DNA from: JBBSEZ01 sp038239195
GTDB lineage: Bacteria; Planctomycetota; Planctomycetia; Gemmatales; Gemmataceae
Length of the DNA stretch: 22,373 nucleotides
Assembly (NCBI GenBank): GCA_038239195.1
Contig: JBBSEZ010000128.1
Span: forward strand, 1-22,373
Reading direction: 5' to 3'
Below the pieces are notes generated by a model. It searched no databases, was not told where the DNA came from, and worked only from the letters and a program-made list of their open reading frames with translations. A program made the translations under genes and the position numbers. Positions 14,881 to 22,373 of this stretch are shown here, one piece after another (position 1 is the first letter of the stretch; every line of letters begins with the position of its first letter).

Positions 14881-16506
14881 ATGCTTCGGATCAAGGGCGG
14901 GAAAGTCTACGACCCCGCCAACGGCGTCAACGGCGTCATCAAGGACGTCTGCATCCGCGACGGCCGGATCGTCTCCGAGGTCGAGGGCGGGCGCACCATC
15001 GACGCGACCGGCATGGTGGTCTTTCCCGGTGGGGTGGACGTCCACACCCACGTCGCGGGGGCCGCCCTCAACTTCGCCCGCGCCATGATCCCCGAGGACC
15101 ACCGCCGGCACCAGCAATTCGTGCGGACGCTCGTGACGCGCGGCGGCATCGGCGGGTCCACGCCCACCACCTTCATCACCGGCTACCTCTACGCCGGGCT
15201 CGGCTACACGACCGTGAACGAGGCGGCCGTGCCCGTCCTGTCGGCCCGGCACACGCACGAGGAGCTCCGCGATACGCCCATCGTCGATAAATCTTGCTGC
15301 GTGCTGATGGCCAACAACGAGATCTTGATCGATCAGATCGAGGCCGGCGAGCTCGAGCGTGCCCGGCACGTGGTCGCCTGGCACGTGTGGGCGGCCAAGG
15401 CCTACGGCGTCAAGGCGGTCAACCCCGGCGGCGTGGCGGCGTGGAAGTGGGGCAAGGACGCCAAGGGCCTTCACGAGCCAATCCCTGGCTTCGGCAAGGC
15501 GACGCCGGGCAAGATCATCTCGGCCCTCGCTACCATCGTGGACGACCTGCACCTGCCGCACCCGCTCCACCTGCACTGCAACAACCTCGGCGCGCCGGGC
15601 AACTACACCACCACGCTGGAGACGATGAAGCTCCTGGAGGGCAACCGGGCACACTTCGCTCACCTGCAATACCACGCTTACGGCGGGGACGACTGGCCCA
15701 CCCTGCGCTCCGAGTCGGTCAAGATCGCCGAGTACGTCAACGCCCACCCGAACCTGACGACCGACGCCGGCGCTGTACTGTTCGGCACCACCGTGACGAT
15801 CACCGCCGATGGCCCGTGGCAGCACCTGCTCTACAAACTGACCGGCCGCAAGTGGGGCAACATCGACGTCGAGAACGAGACGGGCTGTGGCGTCGTCCCG
15901 TACGTCTACAAGGAGAAAAACCTCGTCAACGCCGTTCAGTGGGCCGTCGGGTTGGAGCTGCTCCTCCTCATCGACGACCCCTGGAGGGTCTACCTCACGA
16001 CCGACCATCCCAATGGCGCGGCGTTCTGGCGCTATCCGGAGATCATCCAGCTCCTGATGAACGCGGAGTTCCGCAAGGAGCAGTTGAAAAAGCTGCCGCC
16101 CAAGGCGCTGACACGGATCTTCCTCCCCGAACTGACCCGCGAGTACACGCTGTACGAGATTGCCATCATCACCTCGGCGGGCCCGGCGCGGGCGCTGGGG
16201 CTGGCGCAGAAAGGCAACCTGGGCATCGGGGCCGACGCCGACGTGGCCATCTACAACGAGAGCAAGGACGTTGTCCGGATGTTCTCCTACCCGCGCTACG
16301 TCCTCAAGGGGGGCGAGGTGGTCCTCGAAGAGGGCGAGATCCGCAAGACCGTCGAGGGCAAGGGGCTCCTCGTCCGCCCCACGTACGACGAGAAGATCGA
16401 GGAGTTCATCCGCCCGCTGTTCCAGCAATACTACACGATGTCGTTCGACAACTATCCCGTCGAGATGGAGCGCATCGAACACCCGGCCATCCAACCCTGC
16501 AAGTAG
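14881..16506 (+). CDS. fhcA: Formylmethanofuran dehydrogenase/Fhc complex subunit A (amidohydrolase)
   Basis: A 541-residue amidohydrolase-superfamily subunit. In FwdA it interconverts formate and the formyl group on (methylo)furan at a binuclear zinc site; in bacterial Fhc it hydrolyses formyl-methylofuran. Metal-site residues are visible: H55 and H57 in DVHTHVAG, K178 in GVKAVNPGG (the carboxylated Lys position), H230 in PLHLHCNNLG, H264/H266-type residues in AHLQYHAYGGD, and D375 in TTDHPNG. It starts 12 nt after fwdB behind GAGGAA and is followed by fhcC after 8 nt, so they are co-translated. Length and motif order are normal. The long minus-strand ORF across this gene is a shadow. Confidence 0.93.
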   Translation: MLRIKGGKVYDPANGVNGVIKDVCIRDGRIVSEVEGGRTIDATGMVVFPGGVDVHTHVAGAALNFARAMIPEDHRRHQQFVRTLVTRGGIGGSTPTTFITGYLYAGLGYTTVNEAAVPVLSARHTHEELRDTPIVDKSCCVLMANNEILIDQIEAGELERARHVVAWHVWAAKAYGVKAVNPGGVAAWKWGKDAKGLHEPIPGFGKATPGKIISALATIVDDLHLPHPLHLHCNNLGAPGNYTTTLETMKLLEGNRAHFAHLQYHAYGGDDWPTLRSESVKIAEYVNAHPNLTTDAGAVLFGTTVTITADGPWQHLLYKLTGRKWGNIDVENETGCGVVPYVYKEKNLVNAVQWAVGLELLLLIDDPWRVYLTTDHPNGAAFWRYPEIIQLLMNAEFRKEQLKKLPPKALTRIFLPELTREYTLYEIAIITSAGPARALGLAQKGNLGIGADADVAIYNESKDVVRMFSYPRYVLKGGEVVLEEGEIRKTVEGKGLLVRPTYDEKIEEFIRPLFQQYYTMSFDNYPVEMERIEHPAIQPCK

Positions 16507-16514
16507 CCGACCGA

Positions 16515-17336
16515 ATGAGCAAGACGATCTTCACCCTCAAGGAACGCCCCCCTGTCCCGCTGGAGACCGAGGTCTTCACGCCGGACGTCATCGCGCCGCT
16601 GGGGCACGCCGAGGTCTGTGCCTTGCCGGTGTTCCTGGGCAAGCGCCAGGGCCGCATGGACGATTTCTTCGAGGTCGAGGGCGACGGCAGCGACGACCTG
16701 GAGATGCGCGGGGACGCGGGACGGGTGAAGTGGATCGGCCGGGGGATGACGCGCGGCCGGATCGCCATTGTCGGCAACGCGGGAATGCACCTCGGGGCCT
16801 ACCTCAAGGGGGGGACGATCGAGGTGACCGGCAACGCCGGGGACTGGGCCGGCGCCGAGATGACCGGCGGGCTCATCCGCATCGGCGGGAACGCGGGCGG
16901 CCAGATCGGGGCGGCCTACCGGGGGAGCCTGGCGGGGATGAAGGGCGGGGCCATCCTCGTCGAGGGATCGGCGGGCATGGAAATCGGGATGCGGATGCGC
17001 CGGGGGATCATCGCGGTGCGCGGCCCGGTGCGCGACTTCGCCGGCTTGCAGATGAAGGGCGGGACCCTCGTGTTGATGAGCGGCGCCGAGATCCGCACCG
17101 GCGCGTGGATGATCCGGGGAACGATCGTCTCGCTGGTGCCGCTTCGTCTCCTGCCCACCTTCACCTACGCCTGCGCCTACAACCCCACGTTCTTGCGCCT
17201 GTACGCGAAGGGGCTTCAGGCGCTGGGCTTCGCCATCCCCTGTGAAGACCGGGCTGGGGCCTATCAGCGCTACGTGGGGGACACGTCGGTGCCAGGGAAG
17301 GGGGAGCTCCTCGTCTGGCGACCCCGCCCCTCCTGA
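16515..17336 (+). CDS. fhcC: Formylmethanofuran dehydrogenase/Fhc complex subunit C
   Basis: A 273-residue protein whose residues ~70-200 are a run of Gly-rich repeats (NAGMHLGAYLKGGTIEVTG, NAGDWAGAEMTGGLIRIGG, NAGGQIGAAYRG..., AGMEIGMRMRRG). They form the right-handed beta-helix shared by FwdC/FhcC and the C-terminal domain of glutamate synthase. The subunit organises the complex and holds the furan-cofactor chain near FhcA. The C-terminal part (LRLYAKGLQALGFAIPCE) matches bacterial FhcC. The ATG at 16515 is 8 nt after the fhcA stop. It is the last gene of the operon: no fhcD (formyltransferase) follows, and the next gene is convergent. fhcD must therefore be elsewhere if the pathway is complete. 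Confidence 0.92.
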   Translation: MSKTIFTLKERPPVPLETEVFTPDVIAPLGHAEVCALPVFLGKRQGRMDDFFEVEGDGSDDLEMRGDAGRVKWIGRGMTRGRIAIVGNAGMHLGAYLKGGTIEVTGNAGDWAGAEMTGGLIRIGGNAGGQIGAAYRGSLAGMKGGAILVEGSAGMEIGMRMRRGIIAVRGPVRDFAGLQMKGGTLVLMSGAEIRTGAWMIRGTIVSLVPLRLLPTFTYACAYNPTFLRLYAKGLQALGFAIPCEDRAGAYQRYVGDTSVPGKGELLVWRPRPS

Positions 17337-17413
17337 CGAGGGGTGCAGGGCCTTTGGACCAAGGACGCAGCAACGCGGATGGGCGCTACAGGCGAACGGC
17401 AGGAGTTGGTTTG

Positions 17414-17467
17414 CTGTAGGACGGCTCTCCTGAGCAGTCTGGACGGATCGGGAGGGCCGTCCTACAG
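17414..17467. repeat. Large palindromic intergenic element, possible bidirectional terminator
   Basis: CTGTAGGACGGC (17414-17425) is followed, after a loop of about 30 nt that adds an inner CTCC/GGAG pairing, by its exact reverse complement at 17456-17467. It sits between the convergent ends of fhcC and the methyltransferase gene, and TTTT occurs only 7 nt later. A GTAGGACGG-type palindrome is familiar to me from planctomycete intergenic regions, so it may be a REP/MITE-like repeat that doubles as a terminator. Confidence 0.6.
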
Positions 17468-17518
17468 GGAGGCCTTTTCCTGCCCGTCGCCTAAAGCCGC
17501 GATGCACGACTCCCTGGA

Positions 17519-18715
17519 CTACCGACCGGCAGCCGAAGGACAGGGCCCGTCCGCGCAGTCGAACAGGGTGAGATTTCGCTGGATGTAGCGCCCGCTGCCT
17601 GCGCGGGCGGCACGGAGGCCCTCAAGGGCGTTGGCGCGGTACGCTTTGAGCACGGCCGCGCCGATGGCTGCCCCCAACAGGGGAGGAACGGCGTTGCCGA
17701 CCTGGAGGTATTGCGAGGTGCGCGCGCCAAGCACCACGAAGTCGTCGTCGAACGACTGGAGCCGTAGCCCCTCGCGGACGGTCAGGCCCCGGTTTTGCGT
17801 GGGGTGGGTCGCTCGCGCGGAGGACGGTTTGCGCATGTTCGACGTGACGGCGACGGCCGGCTTCCAACTCGCCAGCCGCGCGTAGCTATTGTGAAACCCG
17901 CTCTTCGGCTGCAAGCGGTCGGGAATAGACTTGCGGTTGCCCCCATCCGGGACGTGGCTCATGACCTCCACGAGGCCCGCCGAATGGTGGGCGGCTTCGT
18001 GGTTGGTCAGCACGCACGTGTCCTTCCGCCTTGCCCTCTGGTAGGCGGTCTCCGCCGGCGCCAGGTAGCGGTCCGCGGTTTCACTTGCCTCGAGCGGGGG
18101 GAGGTCGAAAATGGCGTCCCCGACCGAGACGTGCGCTTCGCGAACCGGCGACGGAAACTCCACCGGAGCGAGACCGTCGAGCCAGCCGAGAAAGACGGTC
18201 CGCTTCCGCAACTGCGGGACGCCATAGTCGGCGGCCCGCAACAGGCGGCAGTCCATCCGGTAGCCAATCTCCCCAAAGCTCGCCAGAATCGCGTCCCGCA
18301 CCTTGCCCTTCTCCATCACCACGAGCCCTTCGACGTTTTCGATGATGACGTAGGCAGGCCGGATGGCGGCCACGACGTCGCGGAAGGCTGTCCAGAGGGA
18401 GTTTCTCGGGTCGGCCGAGTCGCGCTTCCCCACGGTGCTAAAGCCCTGACAAGGCGGGCCGCCTGTCACGATGTCAATCTCCGCCGCAGGGGCCTTGAAG
18501 AACTGCCCGACGTCCGAAACCGAGAGCTTCGTCACGTCGGCGAGCATGCAGCGCAGAGGAGCGAGGTTGTGCTCGAACGTCGCTTGAGCATCAGCCCAGT
18601 GGTCGATGCCGCCCACGGACCGGATGCCTGCCTGTTCCAGGCCAATGGTGAGCCCGCCGATTCCGCAGAACAGGTCCAGACACGCCGGACCGTCCCTCGC
18701 TCGCTGTCCCGCCAT
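17519..18715 (-). CDS. DNA (cytosine-5)-methyltransferase, orphan
   Basis: A 398-residue C5 methyltransferase with all main motifs: I at 12-23 (LDLFCGIGGLTI), IV GGPPCQGFS with nucleophile C89, VI ENV at 126-128, VIII QLRKR at 168-172, IX around 309-326 (RGLTVREGLRLQSFDDDF) and X QVGNAVPPLLG (338-348). I start it at the ATG at 18715, 6 nt after GGGAGGG; an ATG at 18769 would add 18 residues without a ribosome-binding site. The target-recognition region (about 180-300) gives no readable specificity. No restriction endonuclease or vsr gene is adjacent, so it is a solitary methylase or the remnant of a restriction-modification unit. TACAAT at 18760-18755 on the minus strand is a plausible -10 box; the -35 is weak. 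Confidence 0.93.
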   Translation of the reverse strand: MAGQRARDGPACLDLFCGIGGLTIGLEQAGIRSVGGIDHWADAQATFEHNLAPLRCMLADVTKLSVSDVGQFFKAPAAEIDIVTGGPPCQGFSTVGKRDSADPRNSLWTAFRDVVAAIRPAYVIIENVEGLVVMEKGKVRDAILASFGEIGYRMDCRLLRAADYGVPQLRKRTVFLGWLDGLAPVEFPSPVREAHVSVGDAIFDLPPLEASETADRYLAPAETAYQRARRKDTCVLTNHEAAHHSAGLVEVMSHVPDGGNRKSIPDRLQPKSGFHNSYARLASWKPAVAVTSNMRKPSSARATHPTQNRGLTVREGLRLQSFDDDFVVLGARTSQYLQVGNAVPPLLGAAIGAAVLKAYRANALEGLRAARAGSGRYIQRNLTLFDCADGPCPSAAGR

Positions 18716-18794
18716 TCCAACCCTCCCTGTTCCGCTGCCGGAAGAGCCCGGGGCATTGTACGTGCCCACAGTGGTGACGGACCTGCCGGCCCCC

Positions 18795-18824
18795 TTGCCA
18801 CGATACCGCCTCGCCTGCCATAAT
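18795..18824 (+). promoter_or_regulatory. Candidate promoter for the U32-family gene
   Basis: TTGCCA (18795-18800) and CATAAT (18819-18824) are 18 nt apart, 44 nt before the ATG. The stretch between the divergent methyltransferase and U32 genes carries this promoter and a minus-strand TACAAT, so the two genes appear to be divergently transcribed. Confidence 0.42.
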
Positions 18825-18868
18825 CTTCAGATGATTCGCTCCCCGGCTCGACAGAGTAGTGCATCGTC

Positions 18869-21562
18869 ATGACTCGCTCTTCCCTCAGTTTGCCGCTCGT
18901 CTCCCAGCCCGCGGCCATCGCGCCCGACTGGCACGGCTGGGCGCCCGCCCAGCCGCTCGTCGGCGCCTCCTCCTCGCCCGAGCCGGACGTCCCTCAGGGA
19001 GAATACGGGCCCGCCTTGGGTGCCGCTCCTCTCTCCATCCCGCCGGCCGCCACAGCGCGCCCCGTCGAGCTGCTGGCCCCTGCGGGAGGGCCCGACGCCG
19101 CCTTCGCCGCCTTTCACTACGGCGCCGACGCCATCTACCTCGGGCTGAAGAAGTTCTCCGCCCGCGCCGAGGCCGAGAACTTCACCCTCGACGAGTTGGC
19201 CGAGGTCGTCGCCTACGCCCACGCCCTCACCCCGCGCCGGCGCGTCTTCGTCACCGTCAACACGCTCGTCCGCCAGGACGAACTGCCCGAACTGGTCGAG
19301 GTGTTCGGCGCCCTCGCCGATCTCGGCGTCGATGCCCTCATCCTTCAGGACCTGGGCGCCTACCACGTCGTGCGCCGCCACTTCCCCGAGCTGGAACTGC
19401 ACGCCAGCACGCAACTGGCGGTCCACAACCGCGCCGGCGCCGAGGCGCTGCACCACCTGGGCTTCACGCGCGTCGTCCTGGCTCGCGAGCTCACCTTCGA
19501 GGAAGTGCGCGACATAACCGCCGAGGCGGGCATCGAGACCGAGGTCTTCGTCCACGGGGCGCTCTGCTACTCCTACAGCGGGCTCTGCCTGTTCTCGTCG
19601 CAGACCCTCGGCCGCAGCGGCAACCGCGGCAAGTGCTCCTATTCATGCCGCGACTCCTACGAGGTCGAGGGCGCCCCCTCGACCCTGCGCGACGGCACGG
19701 CCGTCAAGCGCGACCCATCCACGGGCTTTCCCTTCTCGATGAAGGACCTCGCCCTGCCGGACCACCTGCCGGCCCTGCGCGCCGCGGGGGTGTCGTGCTT
19801 CAAGGTCGAGGGCCGCAAGAAGAGCCCCCTCTACGTCGCCACCACGACCGACTACTACCGCCGGCTGCTCGACGGCACCCTCCCCGAGGGCGAACGCGCC
19901 GAGCACGAGGCCGACCTCCAGGCGGTGTTCAGCCGGCCGTGGACGCACCTGTTCGTCGATTCGCACAAGGACAAGGAGGTGGCCGACCGCGACACCGTCG
20001 GCCATCGCGGCGCCCCCGTCGGGCGCGTCGACCTGGTCCACGGCGACCGCCGCTCGCGCCGCCTGCGCTTCGTCACGGCCCGCGCCCTCGAGCGCCACGA
20101 TGGCTTGCAGGTGGACCTCCCCGTTCTAGGCAAACCGTTCGGCTTCGCCGTCCATCGTTTGTGGCTCGTCCGGGGCAAGAAGGCCGAGCAAGCCTTCGAG
20201 GCGCCCGCGGGGGCGCTGATCGAGGTCGAACTGCCCCCCGATCACCCCGAGTTGCCCGTCGGTGCCACGGTCTACTGCTCCTCGTCGCAGTCGGTCAAGC
20301 GCCGCTATCGGCACGACCGCCCCAAGCCCGGCCTCCACCGGGTGCGCCGTGGCGTGCGGGTCGAGGTGACGCTGACGGAGACGGCCCTGACCGCCGTGGG
20401 GCGCATCGTGGCGATGGGAGGCAAACCGCCCGTCGAGGTGCGCCGCGAGCTGGCCGGGCCCTTCCCCGAAGCGCGCGACCTGGCGGGCGCGGAACAGGCC
20501 GCGCGCGGCGCCTTCGAGAAGCTCGGCGACACCGGACTGTCGCTCGACGGGCTCGACTTCCACAATCCCGCCGGCCGATTCGTCCCCGTGTCGCGCCTCA
20601 ACCAGTTGCGGCGAGACCTGGCGAGCGGGCTGGAGGAGGCGCTGAGCCAGGCCCACAACGAGCGCGCGGCGCGCGCCCTGGCCGACCTCTGCCCCGAGGT
20701 GCCGGCCAGGGCGCGCACGGGGGCGTTTCGCTGGAACGTCAAGGTGGACCGCGTTGGCTTCCTCGACGCCTTCGAGGCGGACGACTGGGCGGGAGTCGAT
20801 GAGGTGATCGTGGACGTCGCCCGCGACCATCCTGCCGTGCTGGGCGAGAAGCTGGAGCACATCGCCGCCGCCGTGGGGCGCGAGCGCGTGCGGCTGGCGC
20901 TGCCGCCGCTGACGCGCAAGTGGGAAGAACACGGCCTGCTGCACAAGGTCGAGAAGTTGCGCGGCGCGGGCTGGGCGAAGTGGGAGGCGGCCAACCTGTC
21001 GGCGTGGAGCTACCTCGGGCTCGATGCGGGGGCCCGGGCGCCCGACGACGTCGATCTGGCGACCGACTGGTCGGTCTACGTGCTGAATCGCGCCGCCGCA
21101 CGGCAACTGCTCGACATGGGCGTTCGCCGCTTCGCCCTGTCGCCGGAGGACGGGCTGGCCAACGTGCGCCCGCTGCTGGCGGAGTTCGCCGAGCGGGCGG
21201 TGCTGATCGTCTATCAGGACACGCCAATGTTCCTGGCCGAGTCGTGCGCCTACGCCAACCTGATCGGCGGGTGCCCGGGCAAGGCGAACTGTAGCTTCGA
21301 GAGCATGGAGATGGTGTCGAGCCACGGCGAGCGGGTGACGGCGCTCGACTACCACTGCCGCACCATCGTGCTCAACCAGGGCCCGTTTTGTCTGTCGCCC
21401 CGGCTGCACGACCTGGCGAAGGCGGGGGCAGTGTCGCTGCGGGCCGATTTCATCTATCGGAACTACGAGCCGGAAGAGGTGCGCGAGCGCTGGCGGGCGG
21501 TGCGCGCGGGGCGAGTGGTGCCGGGGGGGCACGCGGCGAACTTCGACCGCGGGGTGCTGTGA
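18869..21562 (+). CDS. U32-family protein (RlhA/YhbU-like), long form
   Basis: An 897-residue protein of the 'peptidase U32' family. Characterised members such as RlhA are not proteases but hydroxylate rRNA or tRNA bases. Residues ~66-88 (PVELLAPAGG, then HYGADAIYLG) begin the conserved TIM-barrel-like domain. The U32 signature is exact: EVFVHGALCYSYSGLCLFSS at about 225-244, followed by GKCSYSCRDSY. A second half ends with the Cys-containing GGCPGKANCSF and DYHCRTIVLN, possibly for an Fe-S cluster. The first ~63 residues are a Pro/Ala-rich extension without a clear ribosome-binding site before the ATG, so the start is uncertain. It stands alone apart from a WD40 remnant 10 nt downstream. Substrate not assignable. 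Confidence 0.87.
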   Translation: MTRSSLSLPLVSQPAAIAPDWHGWAPAQPLVGASSSPEPDVPQGEYGPALGAAPLSIPPAATARPVELLAPAGGPDAAFAAFHYGADAIYLGLKKFSARAEAENFTLDELAEVVAYAHALTPRRRVFVTVNTLVRQDELPELVEVFGALADLGVDALILQDLGAYHVVRRHFPELELHASTQLAVHNRAGAEALHHLGFTRVVLARELTFEEVRDITAEAGIETEVFVHGALCYSYSGLCLFSSQTLGRSGNRGKCSYSCRDSYEVEGAPSTLRDGTAVKRDPSTGFPFSMKDLALPDHLPALRAAGVSCFKVEGRKKSPLYVATTTDYYRRLLDGTLPEGERAEHEADLQAVFSRPWTHLFVDSHKDKEVADRDTVGHRGAPVGRVDLVHGDRRSRRLRFVTARALERHDGLQVDLPVLGKPFGFAVHRLWLVRGKKAEQAFEAPAGALIEVELPPDHPELPVGATVYCSSSQSVKRRYRHDRPKPGLHRVRRGVRVEVTLTETALTAVGRIVAMGGKPPVEVRRELAGPFPEARDLAGAEQAARGAFEKLGDTGLSLDGLDFHNPAGRFVPVSRLNQLRRDLASGLEEALSQAHNERAARALADLCPEVPARARTGAFRWNVKVDRVGFLDAFEADDWAGVDEVIVDVARDHPAVLGEKLEHIAAAVGRERVRLALPPLTRKWEEHGLLHKVEKLRGAGWAKWEAANLSAWSYLGLDAGARAPDDVDLATDWSVYVLNRAAARQLLDMGVRRFALSPEDGLANVRPLLAEFAERAVLIVYQDTPMFLAESCAYANLIGGCPGKANCSFESMEMVSSHGERVTALDYHCRTIVLNQGPFCLSPRLHDLAKAGAVSLRADFIYRNYEPEEVRERWRAVRAGRVVPGGHAANFDRGVL

Positions 21563-21572
21563 GACAAAGCCC

Positions 21573-21655
21573 ATGCTCGTGCTGAAAGGGACCAAGCGGC
21601 ACGTCAAATCGGTCGCCTTTTCCCCCGACGGGGGGCTGCTTGCGTCCGGCGCGGC
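21573..21655 (+). pseudogene. WD40-repeat gene, 5' remnant
   Basis: The ATG 10 nt after the U32 gene gives MLVLKGTKRHVKSVAFSPDG and GLLASG, the typical first WD40 repeat. Similarity stops after about 27 residues, where the sequence changes to antisense of an IS-type ORF. Only the start of the gene remains. The ORF continues to 22028 but that part is not WD40. Confidence 0.6.
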
Positions 21656-21753
21656 GGAAGGGGCTCGGCCTGGGCGCGGAAGGGGTCGAGCAGGGCCTGG
21701 ACGCGGGCCTCACGGTCAACAGTGGTCTGCGAGGTGGTGGGAGCGTCTAACAT
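21655..21753 (-). pseudogene. Transposase N-terminal fragment (ISKra4-like?)
   Basis: From the ATG at 21753 the minus strand reads MLDAPTTSQTTVDREARVQA then LLDPFRAQAEPL. This resembles the start of planctomycete transposases that I associate, without certainty, with the ISKra4 type. It breaks off at the WD40 junction, so a later deletion removed the rest. The adjacent 21754-21850 stretch, with lower GC, probably holds the element's terminal sequence. Confidence 0.45.
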
Positions 21754-21894
21754 GGGAACCTTCCTGGCGTTGCGTCACGGGGTCGTTTCGGGTTTCTCGC
21801 CACCCGCTCACCTTACCACCGCCCCTCGAATTTTGCACCCACTTTCTTGGAACCCAACGCCAACCGGAGAAAATCGACACTTCGCGCCAATCCC

Positions 21895-21990
21895 CATGCC
21901 CGGGCAGCGTGGGCAGCCCGAAGCGCAAGCGAGGGAATGGCTTGCATGGCCTGCGTCCGCTCGTTTCGACACTCGGTGCTAATCGCTCCC
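21895..21990 (+). repeat. Planctomycete-type interspersed intergenic repeat (SPKRKRG type)
   Basis: The plus strand would read GSPKRKRGNGLHGLRPLVST, a string I recognise as a recurrent spurious translation in planctomycete intergenic regions, so this is an interspersed DNA repeat and not a gene. It ends with TTCGACACTCGGxxxxAATCxCTCCC (21965-21990), which recurs at the broken csb2 junction (113-138, minus strand). Confidence 0.45.
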
Positions 21991-22373
21991 AGAATTCGGG
22001 GCACTATCAGGGCCCGTCATGGGGTTAGATTGGGCATCGGCGGTCGGTGGTGGGGCGCTCAACCGCCGGCGGGCCAAGCGATCCAGGCGGAGGCGGAGGA
22101 AGCGGTCGAGCGACCCTTGGGTGCGAAACTTGTACCGGACCTTCTCGTCGAACCGCAAGGTGCGGTTGGTCCTCTCGACGTGGTTGTTCGTCCGCACCCG
22201 CTGCCCCGCGGGACATTCCAGGAAGGCGACCATCTTGTCGAACTTCTCCCCTTCCAGCAGCCCCATCGCCTTGGCCAACTCCGGCACTTCCTCCTAGCGG
22301 GCGTCCTTCAGCAGCAGCGTGCGACGACGCCGCGCCAGCCGGATCACCTGCTCCGTGGTGAACAACTCGTACA
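21979..22373 (-). pseudogene. Transposase C-terminal part with an internal amber stop, cut by the window edge
   Basis: The minus frame from the right edge reads YELFTTEQVIRLARRRRTLL, LKDAR, TAG (22294-22296), then EEVPELAKAMGLLEGEKFDK and so on to NNHVERTNRTLRFDEKVRYK. The NNxVERxNR block looks like the last acidic-residue region of a DDE transposase. Similarity is continuous across the TAG, so this is a nonsense mutation and not two genes. The IS family is not certain. The 5' part lies outside the window. Confidence 0.6.

Noticed and set aside
12757..16494. 1245-residue minus-strand ORF antisense to the fwd operon
   Set aside because: A GC-bias shadow: low-complexity His/Asp/Val/Gly composition with no domain. 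The opposite strand carries clear Fwd motifs.
17350..17366. Small CCTTTGG/CCAAGG inverted repeat after fhcC as the operon terminator
   Set aside because: The stem is short with a 2-nt loop and no T-run. The larger palindrome at 17414-17467 is a better candidate.
18859..20802. 647-residue plus-strand ORF overlapping the U32 gene
   Set aside because: Arg/Pro/Ala-rich translation without motifs. The overlapping frame contains the exact U32 signature.

Overview
The window is high-GC, densely coded DNA that looks like a planctomycete, most likely a Gemmata-type lineage. The reasons are a bacterial C1 (Fhc/Fwd) gene cluster, a protein of the MTxxEWLACxDP family that I know mainly from Gemmataceae, a periplasmic POTRA protein with a signal peptide, an SPKRKRG-type intergenic repeat, and many degraded IS pieces. 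This placement is inference; there is no rRNA or marker gene.

Region 1 (1-6990, accessory). A type I-G (formerly I-U) CRISPR-Cas interference operon runs on the minus strand: cas3 with a C-terminal HD domain, csx17 (cas8), csb1 (cas7), then csb2. csb2 (cas5-cas6) is broken after about 105 residues, at a palindromic junction followed by a long hairpin. No cas1, cas2 or cas4 is visible. Upstream of cas3 lie only two CRISPR repeats, one of them diverged. The system looks decayed or recently broken.

Region 2 (6991-10546, accessory). Two overlapping small genes resemble a toxin/immunity pair. They abut a DNA-phosphorothioation-associated methyltransferase that has lost its SAM-binding N-terminal part. 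Next come the 5' end of an IS66-like transposase and a minus-strand isochorismatase-fold hydrolase.

Region 3 (10816-17336). A Gemmata-type hypothetical gene and a POTRA-only secreted protein precede the main find, a five-gene operon. Its order is fwdD-like, a 54-residue ORF, fhcB/fwdB, fhcA/fwdA and fhcC/fwdC. It encodes a formylmethanofuran dehydrogenase-type complex for tetrahydromethanopterin/methylofuran C1 metabolism. The catalytic subunit FwdB is read as two ORFs only because of an in-frame UGA. That UGA sits exactly where the family has the Mo/W-ligating Cys or selenocysteine, in the motif [C/U]-H-G-P. I read this as one selenoprotein gene (Sec116 of 443), with a candidate hairpin just after the UGA. 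The separate FwdD subunit, the intact [4Fe-4S] cysteines and the Sec ligand together suggest a redox-active Mo/W enzyme. The bacterial methylotroph Fhc complex is, by contrast, a non-redox hydrolase. fhcD/ftr is not adjacent.

Region 4 (17337-22373). A large palindromic intergenic element separates the C1 operon from a convergent orphan cytosine-5 DNA methyltransferase. A divergent gene encodes a long U32-family protein (RlhA-like). The window ends in wreckage: a WD40 gene start, an IS start, an intergenic repeat and a transposase with an amber stop that runs off the right edge.
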